Shown in pieces: positions 6,982-14,237 of a stretch of DNA of 15,095 nt. Below the pieces are notes generated by a model. It was given only the letters and a program-made list of their open reading frames with translations. It was not told where the DNA came from and searched no databases. Origin of the DNA: an uncultured Ruminococcus sp. (lineage in GTDB: Bacteria > Bacillota > Clostridia > Oscillospirales > CAG-272); contig CACYWX010000028.1 in NCBI GenBank assembly GCA_902778205.1, forward strand, positions 1 through 15,095, in the 5' to 3' direction. Position 1 is the stretch's first letter. Each line of letters begins with the position of its first letter. The position numbers were made by a program, and so were the translations under genes.

Positions 6982-7023
6982 ATGGTTATTATACCACAAA
7001 CCGGCATCGTGTGCGCGGCATAT
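6968..7023. repeat. Long imperfect inverted repeat around the rpsB promoter
   Basis: ATATGCCGCACACAATG (6968-6984) is the reverse complement of CATCGTGTGCGCGGCATAT (7005-7023) except for a 2-nt insertion and one mismatch. The 20-bp centre holds the -10 box. An RNA reading through from the upstream acyltransferase operon could fold it into a stem of about 17 bp; RNA starting at the promoter contains only the downstream arm. No T run follows, so it is not a standard terminator. Confidence 0.7.
6988..6996 (-). promoter_or_regulatory. Extended -10 promoter of rpsB-tsf
   Basis: On the - strand TGGTATAAT gives a perfect -10 hexamer (6993-6988) with a TG one base upstream. At the 17-bp distance no recognisable -35 box is present, so recognition would rest on the extended -10 element. 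The promoter sits in the centre of a long inverted repeat. Confidence 0.75.
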
Positions 7024-7056
7024 GGGATAATTCACAGATAATTTACATTTATCGGT

Positions 7057-8151
7057 TCACTCCCCGGCGCACCTGGCGTCGGAGCCGATGAGGTCCCGCA
7101 GGTTCCGCTCGGCGATCTCCACGATCACCAGATCGTATTCCCCGTCGTCCAGCCAGTCGACGCGGTAGGGATTGGCGCGGCTGAACAGAACATGCTCCGC
7201 GGCGTTTCCGAACAGCGGGATCAGGGCGTTCCCGAAGGAATCCCGGAACATGAGGACGGAGCCCTGCCCCATTCCGTTCTCGGTCTCCACCCGCATGTCC
7301 ATGGGCGTGCGGAAGTTTCCCTTATAGACATAGCCGTCCTCCAGCGCCAGGACATAATCCTCGTCATACCGCTCCGCGCCGGGATACAGCAGGGCGTCGA
7401 GATCCCCCTCGAAGGTCCGGGATACAGCGGTCAGCGGCTGATTCATCCAGACCGGAGGCGTCAGACCCGCGGCCTCAAGGATCGCTTTCGCGGCGACGCG
7501 GGCTCCCTCGGCGTTCCAGTGAGTGTCCCGCCTGTGGTAGAGGAGTCCCTCTCCCTTCGCCTCCGCCAGCACGGGACGCAGGTCCAGAGCGTTCACGCCG
7601 CGCTGTTCCAGCAGGATCAGAAGCCGGGTCAGGTCCGAAGCATCGGTCTCCTCCGAGCGCCTCGGGACGGCGTCCGGCATATATTCGCCGTAAATCGTGT
7701 TCTTGTTGGGCGCGCAGACGAAAAGGAAGGACACGCCCCGGGCTTCGGCATAGTCGGACAGATTTTCCAGAGCGTCGGCCGCGGCGGTCAGCTCCTCCTT
7801 CGTCATGGGATCCGCGCCGGTATAGCAGTCCAGCGTGTCGGCAAAGAAGAGGAAGCCGTCCTTCCCCACGATCACCTGATCATTTCCCGTGTGAAAGACC
7901 GTCTCCCGGAGGGCGGAATATGCGTTGACCAGCCGGTCCCGGTACGCGAAGTGCTTCGAGAACCAGATTTCAAAATCGTCCCGCCAGGCGGGGGAGATGC
8001 CGTCCTCGGTCAGGAGCCGGGGCATGTCCCCTCCCTCCGCCGTCTCCGCCGCCCCGGGGATCAGAAGGCCCAGGGAGAAGAAGGCGCAGAGCAGGAAAAA
8101 CGCCGCCGTGACGGTGAGATACAGTCCCTTGTGTTCGCTGTGTTTCATCAT
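7057..8151 (-). CDS. AlgJ/AlgX-like SGNH hydrolase-fold protein, surface polysaccharide O-acylation partner
   Basis: The 364-residue protein has an N-terminal signal-anchor (about 9-32, hydrophobic after MMKHSEHKG) and an extracytoplasmic domain of the ALGX/ALGJ SGNH-like type, often annotated as DHHW family. Visible motifs are WFSKHFAYRDRLVN (63-76), APNKNTIYGEY (147-157), the Asp-His pair in RRDTHWN (D209, H211) and a Ser nucleophile in FRDSFGN (S305). In AlgJ the equivalent Asp, His and Ser are needed for acetyl transfer. It would receive acyl groups moved across the membrane by the MBOAT protein encoded just upstream and place them on a cell-surface glycan. It starts 4 nt after the MBOAT stop, without a strong ribosome site, so translation is probably coupled. 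ATG codons at 8151 and 8148 are both possible. Confidence 0.88.
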   Translation of the reverse strand: MMKHSEHKGLYLTVTAAFFLLCAFFSLGLLIPGAAETAEGGDMPRLLTEDGISPAWRDDFEIWFSKHFAYRDRLVNAYSALRETVFHTGNDQVIVGKDGFLFFADTLDCYTGADPMTKEELTAAADALENLSDYAEARGVSFLFVCAPNKNTIYGEYMPDAVPRRSEETDASDLTRLLILLEQRGVNALDLRPVLAEAKGEGLLYHRRDTHWNAEGARVAAKAILEAAGLTPPVWMNQPLTAVSRTFEGDLDALLYPGAERYDEDYVLALEDGYVYKGNFRTPMDMRVETENGMGQGSVLMFRDSFGNALIPLFGNAAEHVLFSRANPYRVDWLDDGEYDLVIVEIAERNLRDLIGSDARCAGE

Positions 8152-8155
8152 GGCT

Positions 8156-9574
8156 TCAGAAGATGTAGTAAATAAAGGGGTTGAAGGTCGAGGAGGCCAG
8201 GGTCATGACGCAGAGAGCAAAGAGAGGCAGGCAGAGGACGTACTCCGCTCCGCTCCAGATCTCCGCCCGGCCGGTCCGTTCCGCCAGCCGCCGGATCCCG
8301 GGCAGGACGGGAGCGGACAGAACCGCGCCGCAGAGCAGGATCACGACGGTCCATGGGGTCAGAAGCGCGCCGAGATCCACCGGGCTCCCGTGTCCCGCGA
8401 ACATGGCGGCGATGTAGGAAAATCCCCTTCCCACGCTCTCCGCCCGGAACATCACAAAGCCCAGGGCGGCGCAGAGCAGAGTATAGAGCCGGGTCAGAGG
8501 GCGGAGGGCCTTTTTCTCCGTCAGCCGCTCGAAGCCGGTCACCCGCTCGAACATCATGAGGGTCCCGTGCCACAGTCCCCAGAGGATATAGGTGAAGTTC
8601 GCTCCGTGCCAGAAGCCCGTCAGGAAGAACACCAGATAGCGGTTGAGAACGGTCCGCGCCCCGCCCTTCCGGTTGCCTCCCAGTGGGATGTAAACGTAGC
8701 TGCGGAACCAGTTGGTCAGGGAGACATGCCAGCGCTTCCAGAAATCCCGGATGCTGACGGCTGAATAGGGATAGTTGAAGTTCTCCCCGATGCGGAAGCC
8801 GAAGAGGGAGGCCAGCCCCACCGCCATGTCGGAATAACCGGAGAAGTCAAAGTAGATCTGAATGCAGTAGGCGAAGGCTCCCAGCCAGGCCAGAGGCGCC
8901 GAGGGGGAATCCGCTCCGAAGGCGGCGTCCGCCAGAACCGCGGCGGTGTTGGAGATCAGGAGCTTCTTCGACAGGCCGAAGATGAACCGCCGGATCCCGG
9001 AGGCGGTCCCCTCCAGGGTGGTGGTCCGCTCCGTCAGCTGGGCGCGGATGTCGTTGTAGGAGACGATAGGACCGGCGATAAGCTGAGGAAAGAAGGAGAT
9101 GTACAGCAGCAGCTTCAGAAAGCTCCGCTGGACCTGCGCCTCTCCCCGGGACACGTCCAGCACATAGGACAGGATCTGGAAGGTGTAGAAGGAGATGCCG
9201 ATGGGCATGACGAATCCCGGCACGGGCAGAGCAAGGGGCGTATGGGCGTTGGTCAGGGACACCAGCCAAGGCACGTATTTGAAAAAGCCCAGGATCCCGA
9301 GATTGAGGACCACGGCACACACGGTCAGCGTTTTCCGCGTCCGTTCCCTTCCCCGCTCCGCGGCACGGCCGATCAGGACCGCGGCAAGGTAGTTGAGCAG
9401 GACCGAGCCCAGCATCAAAAGGATATAGACCGGCTCCCCGTAGGCGTAGAACAGAAGGCTCGCCAGACAAAGCAGGACGTTCCGCGCCCCGGTTCTGCGG
9501 GCCGGGATGAGGGTATGGACCAGCCAAACGGCCGGCAGGAACACAAATAAAAAAACAGCGGACGAAAAAACCAT
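8156..9574 (-). CDS. MBOAT-family membrane O-acyltransferase (AlgI/DltB/PatA type)
   Basis: This 472-residue polytopic protein carries acyl groups, usually acetyl, across the membrane for O-acylation of an extracellular polymer. Hallmarks are FFPQLIAGPI (161-170), IYFDFSGYSDMAVGLASLFG (240-259), NYPYSAVSIRDFWKRWHVSL with H283, YVYIPLGGNRKGG, and TGFWHGANFTYILWGLWHG with the invariant H323. The start at 9574 gives MVFSSAVFLFVFLP, the normal AlgI-type beginning, and has GGGGAGG about 10 nt upstream; an in-frame ATG at 9610 adds 12 residues but has no ribosome site. It is first in a two-gene operon with the AlgJ-like protein, the minimal acylation pair. The acceptor polymer cannot be told from this window. 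Confidence 0.93.
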   Translation of the reverse strand: MVFSSAVFLFVFLPAVWLVHTLIPARRTGARNVLLCLASLLFYAYGEPVYILLMLGSVLLNYLAAVLIGRAAERGRERTRKTLTVCAVVLNLGILGFFKYVPWLVSLTNAHTPLALPVPGFVMPIGISFYTFQILSYVLDVSRGEAQVQRSFLKLLLYISFFPQLIAGPIVSYNDIRAQLTERTTTLEGTASGIRRFIFGLSKKLLISNTAAVLADAAFGADSPSAPLAWLGAFAYCIQIYFDFSGYSDMAVGLASLFGFRIGENFNYPYSAVSIRDFWKRWHVSLTNWFRSYVYIPLGGNRKGGARTVLNRYLVFFLTGFWHGANFTYILWGLWHGTLMMFERVTGFERLTEKKALRPLTRLYTLLCAALGFVMFRAESVGRGFSYIAAMFAGHGSPVDLGALLTPWTVVILLCGAVLSAPVLPGIRRLAERTGRAEIWSGAEYVLCLPLFALCVMTLASSTFNPFIYYIF

Positions 9575-9636
9575 GAAACTCCAACCTCCCCGGAGGACGG
9601 AGGGGATCATCCGTTCCCATTGAAGCGATTCGTTTT

Positions 9637-9665
9637 ATTGTATCGTATTTCCCGCCGGATTGCAA
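9637..9665 (-). promoter_or_regulatory. Promoter of the MBOAT-AlgJ-like operon
   Basis: On the - strand TTGCAA (9665-9660) and TACAAT (9642-9637) are 17 bp apart. The -10 is one base from consensus and the -35 two bases. It lies about 60 bp upstream of the MBOAT ATG. Confidence 0.75.
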
Positions 9666-9727
9666 GGGGTTTGGGCAAAATCCGCGGGGAAACTGACACC
9701 GCCCGCTCAACCGTCCGTGGGAAATCA

Positions 9728-9745
9728 AACAACGAATGGGTTGTT
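9728..9745. promoter_or_regulatory. Inverted repeat overlapping the XRE promoter, candidate operator
   Basis: AACAAC (9728-9733), a 6-bp centre GAATGG and GTTGTT (9740-9745) form an exact inverted repeat that runs into the -35 box of the XRE gene. The flanks TCAA and TTGA extend the symmetry if one base is skipped. Position suggests autoregulation by the XRE protein; this is inference. Confidence 0.45.
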
Positions 9746-9772
9746 GACAGCCGCGTCTCCCTCCGGTATACT
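9744..9772 (+). promoter_or_regulatory. Promoter of the XRE regulator gene
   Basis: TTGACA (9744-9749), a 17-bp spacer and TATACT (9767-9772) form a strong SigA-type promoter 46 bp before the ATG at 9819. It is divergent from the MBOAT promoter. Confidence 0.85.
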
Positions 9773-9818
9773 GAAAGCGCACCGGCCGGAAAATCAAAAT
9801 CCAAAGGAGACAAGAACA

Positions 9819-10988
9819 ATGGAGCTGAAAATCGGAGAAAAGATCCGGGAGCTGAGACGAAGGAACGGCGTGACGCAGGAGCAGGTAGCCGCGGCTCTCG
9901 GCGTGTCCGGTCAGGCGGTGAGCAAATGGGAATCGATGGCGGGCTATCCTGACATGGAGACGGTCCCCGCGCTGGCCAATTATTTTGGCGTGTCCATCGA
10001 CGATCTGTTCGGGTACGACGGAACGCGGGAGAAACGAATCCGGGAAATCTGCGAGCGCGCGGACTCCCTGTTTCACCGGAGGGACGAGAATACAGAAGAA
10101 CGGCTTTCCTTGCTACGCGCCGCGGTCGACGAATTTCCCGCAAGCGGAGAACTGCTGGCACGGCTGGGATGCGCGCTGTACGATTCCGGGTGGAAGCTCG
10201 GGGCGTCTGCTTACACGACCTCGGAGGATCCGTACATCCGCCCGGATACGGAGGCAAACCGGAAGAACCCGTATTGGAAGGAAGCGATTCTGATCGACGA
10301 GAGAGCGCTCACCTTCCCGCTGACCAGTCCCGCTTACGAGACGACCGTCACGGATCTTCTGACACTGTACTGGGAGACGGGGGAGGAGGAAAAAGCGGCG
10401 TCCCTCGTGAACCGCCAGCAGTCCGTCGCCGTCTGCAGGGAACGGCTCGCGGCGAAGAATCTGACAAACTCGTGGAAGCCGCTCGGGGACGGGATTCTCG
10501 CCTTTCTCGAAGCCATGACCGATCTCATCATTCACGCGGCGACGACCGTGTCGACCATCCCGGAAAACGCAGCGCACAGCTATTCCGTACTGACGGCTTA
10601 CACGGAGTTTCTTGAAACCGTGATCCCGGACGAAAACACCCTCGGCGCGCCCCGGAACCTGTTCGACCTGCATTTCTGGCGGACCGTCTTCGCCATTCGC
10701 ATGGAGACGGACACGGACGAGGCGTTTCCCCGCTCGGTGGAATGCCTTACAAAAACGCTTTTCTTCGCGGACCGGCAGAACCGTCTGGCCGACACCGGCG
10801 TACACAGCTATACTGCCCCGTATCTGAAGGAAACGACCTTCGACACAACCGACCTGTACCGTTTTGAAAACGCATCCATATTCCGCAGCATGATGCAAGC
10901 CATCGGGACCCGGAGGACGCCGGAGCTCGACGCCGCATTGTCCGGGATCCCGCGCTATGCGGACTGGCTGGCAAATCCGGAAGGCTGA
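9819..10988 (+). CDS. XRE-family regulator with long C-terminal helical domain
   Basis: The 389-residue protein begins with a Cro/C1-type helix-turn-helix at about 5-62: IGEKIRELRRRNGVTQEQVA, then ALGVSGQAVSKWESMAGYPD and ALANYFGVSIDDLFG. The roughly 320 residues that follow look helical and resemble a TPR-like or uncharacterised sensor domain often fused to this kind of HTH in Clostridia; I cannot name a ligand. The start is ATG at 9819 because AAAGGAGA lies 8 nt upstream and the promoter at 9744-9772 would be inside any longer version. It is divergent from the MBOAT operon, which makes that operon a plausible target alongside its own gene. No good terminator for this strand is seen after the stop; the hairpin downstream has its T run on the other strand. 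Confidence 0.88.
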   Translation: MELKIGEKIRELRRRNGVTQEQVAAALGVSGQAVSKWESMAGYPDMETVPALANYFGVSIDDLFGYDGTREKRIREICERADSLFHRRDENTEERLSLLRAAVDEFPASGELLARLGCALYDSGWKLGASAYTTSEDPYIRPDTEANRKNPYWKEAILIDERALTFPLTSPAYETTVTDLLTLYWETGEEEKAASLVNRQQSVAVCRERLAAKNLTNSWKPLGDGILAFLEAMTDLIIHAATTVSTIPENAAHSYSVLTAYTEFLETVIPDENTLGAPRNLFDLHFWRTVFAIRMETDTDEAFPRSVECLTKTLFFADRQNRLADTGVHSYTAPYLKETTFDTTDLYRFENASIFRSMMQAIGTRRTPELDAALSGIPRYADWLANPEG

Positions 10989-11007
10989 CAACACGCACTC
11001 CCGCATG

Positions 11008-11045
11008 AAAAAAGAGGGAGGACTCCGTTTCCGGACAGTCCTCCC
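11008..11045 (-). terminator. Terminator of the Gfo/Idh/MocA oxidoreductase gene
   Basis: On the - strand GGGAGGACT (11045-11037) pairs with AGTCCTCCC (11024-11016). Inside is a second short stem CCG-GAAA-CGG with a GNRA tetraloop, and TCTTTTTT follows. It begins 16 nt after the oxidoreductase stop. Confidence 0.9.
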
Positions 11046-11061
11046 GACAAATTCAAATCTT

Positions 11062-12156
11062 TCAGTACTCCCCGCAGATCTTCCCCGGCTCCACGGCGGG
11101 CTGACGCTCGAAGGGAGAGGTGATCTCCACGGGAGCGTTCGTCCGGCTGCTGCGCTCAAAGGCGGTCATGATGTCCAGCACGTGCAGCTGCTGCATGTAG
11201 TTGGCCCGGTGGAACCGTCCCTCCTCCATGGCCGAGGCCATATCCGACAGGCCCAGCGCCCGGGAGTTGTTCGTAAATCCGGGATCCAGCGGGATCTCCT
11301 CGTACCCCTTCCCGGGGAACAGGAGACGGACGGGACCGCCGAAGGTGTTGGGATCGGGGACCCGGATGGAACCCTTTTCGCCGAAGATCTCGATGTACTC
11401 GCTGAAATCCGTATAGGAGTCGAAGGAGGCCGTGAAGGACGCGATGGCTCCCGACGCAAACCGGATCGCGCCGGAGGTAAAGGTGTCCACCTCCACGTCC
11501 ACCACCTCTCCCCGGTGCGGCTCGCTTCCGATCACGCGCTGAGGGAAGGACGCTCTTCCGAAGGCCGTCACCCAGTCCGCCTTGCCCAGCAGGTTCACCA
11601 GGCAGGTGATGTAGTAGGGACCCATATCCAGCATGGGACCGCCGCCTCGCTTGTAGAAGAACTCCGGATCCGGATGCCAGCCCTCCGGTCCGTGGCCGAG
11701 AAAGTGAGCCGTCGCGCCGATGGGACGTCCGATGATCCCCTCGTCGATGAGCCGGCGGGCGGTCTGGATCCCGGCTCCCATGAAGGTGTCCGGCGCGCCG
11801 CCAAGAGTCAGGCCCTTCGCCTTCGCCAGCTCCACCAGCTCCCGTGCGTCGTCCATATTGGTGGCCAGAGGCTTTTCGGAATAGACGCTCTTCCCCGCTT
11901 CGAGAGCAGCCTTGGTGACGCCGTAGTGGTCGTTGGGCCGGGTGATGTTCAGCACGATGTCCACCTCGGGATCCGCGAAGATCTCGTACATATCCCGATA
12001 AATGCGCAGACCGCCGAATTCCGCGGACCGGCTCTCCGCCTTTTCCCGGATCAGGTCGCAGATGCCCGCGATGCGGATATTGGTGAACTTCCCTCCGATG
12101 TTGGTCATGTAAATGCCGCTGATGTTGCCGCAGCCGACGATGCCAATGTTCTTCAT
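11062..12156 (-). CDS. Gfo/Idh/MocA-family NAD(P)-dependent oxidoreductase
   Basis: The 364-residue cytoplasmic enzyme has an N-terminal Rossmann fold with NIGIVGCGNISG (3-14) for the dinucleotide and the family Lys in SEKPLATN (EKP 94-96). The C-terminal alpha/beta domain includes RGGGPMLDMGPYYITCLVNL, where the usual catalytic His position after the Asp is replaced by Tyr, as in many carbohydrate-acting relatives. Likely substrates are sugars, inositols or their phosphates; no specific one can be named. The start at 12156 is chosen for AGGAGG 4 nt upstream and the normal MKNIGIVG beginning; the longer frame to 12198 starts inside the upstream terminator hairpin. The gene lies downstream of a sugar-type solute-binding lipoprotein gene, separated by that terminator, so it may be expressed by read-through. 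Confidence 0.92.
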   Translation of the reverse strand: MKNIGIVGCGNISGIYMTNIGGKFTNIRIAGICDLIREKAESRSAEFGGLRIYRDMYEIFADPEVDIVLNITRPNDHYGVTKAALEAGKSVYSEKPLATNMDDARELVELAKAKGLTLGGAPDTFMGAGIQTARRLIDEGIIGRPIGATAHFLGHGPEGWHPDPEFFYKRGGGPMLDMGPYYITCLVNLLGKADWVTAFGRASFPQRVIGSEPHRGEVVDVEVDTFTSGAIRFASGAIASFTASFDSYTDFSEYIEIFGEKGSIRVPDPNTFGGPVRLLFPGKGYEEIPLDPGFTNNSRALGLSDMASAMEEGRFHRANYMQQLHVLDIMTAFERSSRTNAPVEITSPFERQPAVEPGKICGEY

Positions 12157-12180
12157 GGTGCCTCCTCTTCTCTTTTTCCG

Positions 12181-12218
12181 AAAAAGGAGCCGCAACACTC
12201 TGTTCTGCTGCGGCTCCT
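12181..12218 (-). terminator. Terminator between the solute-binding and oxidoreductase genes
   Basis: On the - strand AGGAGCCGCA (12218-12209) pairs perfectly with TGCGGCTCCT (12194-12185) across a 14-nt loop, followed by TTTTT. No separate promoter is evident between it and the oxidoreductase ATG, only 25 nt away, so the terminator probably reduces rather than abolishes expression of the downstream gene. Confidence 0.88.
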
Positions 12219-12257
12219 CTGTCCTATGTGATTTGTTTCTCCGCCTCCGGCGCAGGG

Positions 12258-13970
12258 TCAGGACGGATAGTTTTCGTCGTGCCAGTCGTTGTAGAAGCCG
12301 AGAATGGAGGTGGAAACCTCGCCGGTGTTGTCGAGCAGGTTCTTGGAGATCAGCTCGTTGGCCTTGATTTCCTTCTTGACCTCGGTTACGAAATCATCCC
12401 ATTCGGCGAAGGGGCAGGCGTCCATTCTTTCCTTGTATTCCTTGGACAGGGTGACCAGCTCTTCCAGGAAGGGCTTGTTCTCCTCGGTGACGACGCCCGG
12501 GAACTTGATGAAGGGGCTGGAGATCATATCCAGGTTCATCGCCTTGCCGGTGTCCCAGTCGCTCATGGGTCTGCCGGCGTCCGGATAGGTCATGTAGACG
12601 TTGCCGGTGTCGGTGATCCGCATCTGATAATCCTTGGACAGGATCTTGATGGTGTCCCGGTTTTCCTCGGAGGTGTAGTCCCAGTGCACGCCCTGCGCGC
12701 CGTACTGGAGGATGGTACGGATGTCGGAGGAGGTGTTCAGGTAGGTGACGATTTCCATGGACCGGGCCAGACTCTTGGAGTAGGAGGACACGGCAAACAT
12801 GGCGCCGTACACGTCCTCTTCGGTCATCATGGGCTTGGAGTACACCTTGACGTAGTAATCGTCCTCGTATTCCGCGATGGAAGCGGGATCGCCGGGGATG
12901 ACGCCGACCGCGAACTTCTCGCCGTCCTTCACGGTGCCGTCGCCCACGTAGCCCAGCTCCTTCAGCTCCTTCATCAGACCCACGGTGTTGATGTACACGT
13001 TGGTGGAGAAGATGGACTTCGGGATGCAGGGGCTGTAGTAGGCCATGGAGTTGGTGATCTGGTTGGCGATCATGGACCACTCCTGCTTATCCTCGTTGAG
13101 GCCGAAGTAGTGCATGTTGGAGGCCTCGATCTCGCCCAGAAGCGGAACCACGCCCTCGAGCTTGCCGGCCTTGACCTGGTTGCCGATGTCCTTGATGAAC
13201 TCGCCGCACTTCAGCACGGAGGACAGGGAGTCGGGATCGTAGTCGTACTGATCCACCAGCTCCTTGTTGACCAGGAGGTACTGGTACTCGCCGACGGGAT
13301 GGTTGTTCGGGATGGCGTAGGTGCCGCCCACATTGGCCAGATCCAGAAAGGTGGGATAGATGTAGGTCTTCAGCAGCTTGGAGTTGCCGGAGAGCTCGCC
13401 GTCCAGCTGCTGGATCCATTCGTTTTCAATGTAATCGTAGTACTGCTGGTAGCTGGTGACGAGGAAAATGTCGAACTGCTTCGGGCCGACCTCGGGGTAC
13501 TTGGTGATGGTGATGCCCAGTTCGTTGACGATGGTCTCGTCCTCCAGGGGAAGGGTCTCTTCCGTTTCCTCTTCCTCGGTCTCCTCGACCGTGATGCCCT
13601 GGGCCTTCTGTTCCTTGACCCACTTTCTGTATTCCTCGGCCGCCTGCTCTTCCGCTTCGATCATGTCGTTGATCTCCTGGATTCTGGCTTCCACGGCGTC
13701 CCTGTACTGGTCGCGGGGGATGAACTTCATTTCCAGGGCGGTGTCGTACTTTGCCTGGGTCAGACGGTTGACGGCGGCGGAAACGGCCTCCTGCGCCTCG
13801 GGAGTGGCGTTCTCGCAGGGGAGCCACATGGTCAGGGTCAGCGCGACGCGGCTGGTGGCCTCGGTATCGGCGGATTCCACGTCGACGTCCTCGGCGTTCT
13901 GGGAGCATCCGGCCAGCATGCCGACTGCCATGATTGCCGCGAGCACGAGGGATACGAGCTTCTTATACAT
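12258..13970 (-). CDS. Extracellular solute-binding lipoprotein (ABC sugar-uptake type)
   Basis: The 570-residue protein starts with a type II signal peptide, MYKKLVSLVLAAIMAVGMLA, then GC with the lipidated Cys at 22 (lipobox LAGC). The mature part has the look of family 1-type carbohydrate-binding proteins: LTMWLPC near the start, DIFLVTSYQQYYDYIEN, and IPNNHPVGEYQYLLVNKELV. A Glu-rich, probably coiled or disordered insertion at about 95-150 (AEEQAAEEYRKW, VEETEEEETEET) splits the first lobe, which is unusual. The start at 13970 has AGGAGG 6 nt upstream and gives a proper signal peptide; the frame to 14003 adds 11 residues without such a site. No permease or ATPase gene adjoins it, so the membrane partner must be encoded elsewhere or the protein is a sensor-type binding protein. 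Confidence 0.88.
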   Translation of the reverse strand: MYKKLVSLVLAAIMAVGMLAGCSQNAEDVDVESADTEATSRVALTLTMWLPCENATPEAQEAVSAAVNRLTQAKYDTALEMKFIPRDQYRDAVEARIQEINDMIEAEEQAAEEYRKWVKEQKAQGITVEETEEEETEETLPLEDETIVNELGITITKYPEVGPKQFDIFLVTSYQQYYDYIENEWIQQLDGELSGNSKLLKTYIYPTFLDLANVGGTYAIPNNHPVGEYQYLLVNKELVDQYDYDPDSLSSVLKCGEFIKDIGNQVKAGKLEGVVPLLGEIEASNMHYFGLNEDKQEWSMIANQITNSMAYYSPCIPKSIFSTNVYINTVGLMKELKELGYVGDGTVKDGEKFAVGVIPGDPASIAEYEDDYYVKVYSKPMMTEEDVYGAMFAVSSYSKSLARSMEIVTYLNTSSDIRTILQYGAQGVHWDYTSEENRDTIKILSKDYQMRITDTGNVYMTYPDAGRPMSDWDTGKAMNLDMISSPFIKFPGVVTEENKPFLEELVTLSKEYKERMDACPFAEWDDFVTEVKKEIKANELISKNLLDNTGEVSTSILGFYNDWHDENYPS

Positions 13971-14029
13971 TTCGATCCTCCTAAATGGAATCAGGGAATT
14001 CATAGTACGCCCTATTTTTATCTTCTGAT

Positions 14030-14058
14030 ATTGTACACGAAAAAAGCGAATCTGTCAA
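14030..14058 (-). promoter_or_regulatory. Promoter of the solute-binding lipoprotein gene
   Basis: On the - strand TTGACA (14058-14053), a 17-bp spacer and TACAAT (14035-14030). It gives a leader of about 50 nt before the ATG at 13970. Confidence 0.85.
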
Positions 14059-14123
14059 GCGTTTTTTGTACGGCTTTTCTGTAAACAATCCCGTCCCGGA
14101 CCCGGACGCCGACGCTCCCGCCG

Positions 14124-14152
14124 GATTCGTTTGTGGATTCCCCACAAGAATC
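14124..14152. other. Hairpin in the gap between the sigma and solute-binding genes
   Basis: GATTC and TTGTGG (14124-14128, 14131-14136) pair with CCACAA and GAATC (14142-14147, 14148-14152), an 11-bp stem with a 2-nt bulge and a 5-nt loop. No T run follows on either strand. The rest of 14059-14237 has no credible gene and no clear terminator for the sigma gene. Confidence 0.5.
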
Positions 14153-14237
14153 GGAGTTCATTTTCGGCAAAGACGACGTTATTCTTGTCGTTCTTCCACA
14201 GACCGCACGGTCCGGGGCTGAGCAAAAGCGACAATTT

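Noticed and set aside
6985..7004. Invertible (phase-variable) promoter at rpsB
   Set aside because: The inverted arms are suggestive, but rpsB is essential, the centre is only 20 bp, the arms are imperfect and no recombinase gene is nearby.
9607..9660. Longer MBOAT start at 9610
   Set aside because: No ribosome site precedes it, and the start at 9574 gives the family's usual N-terminus with a good site.
10957..12231. 424-residue + strand reading frame
   Set aside because: Antisense to the oxidoreductase gene; it overlaps the end of the XRE gene and reads through two terminator stems.
12228..14084. 618-residue + strand reading frame
   Set aside because: Antisense to the solute-binding lipoprotein gene, with the same shadow composition (GVGDV-, HVDVLG-like runs) and no ribosome site or family motifs.
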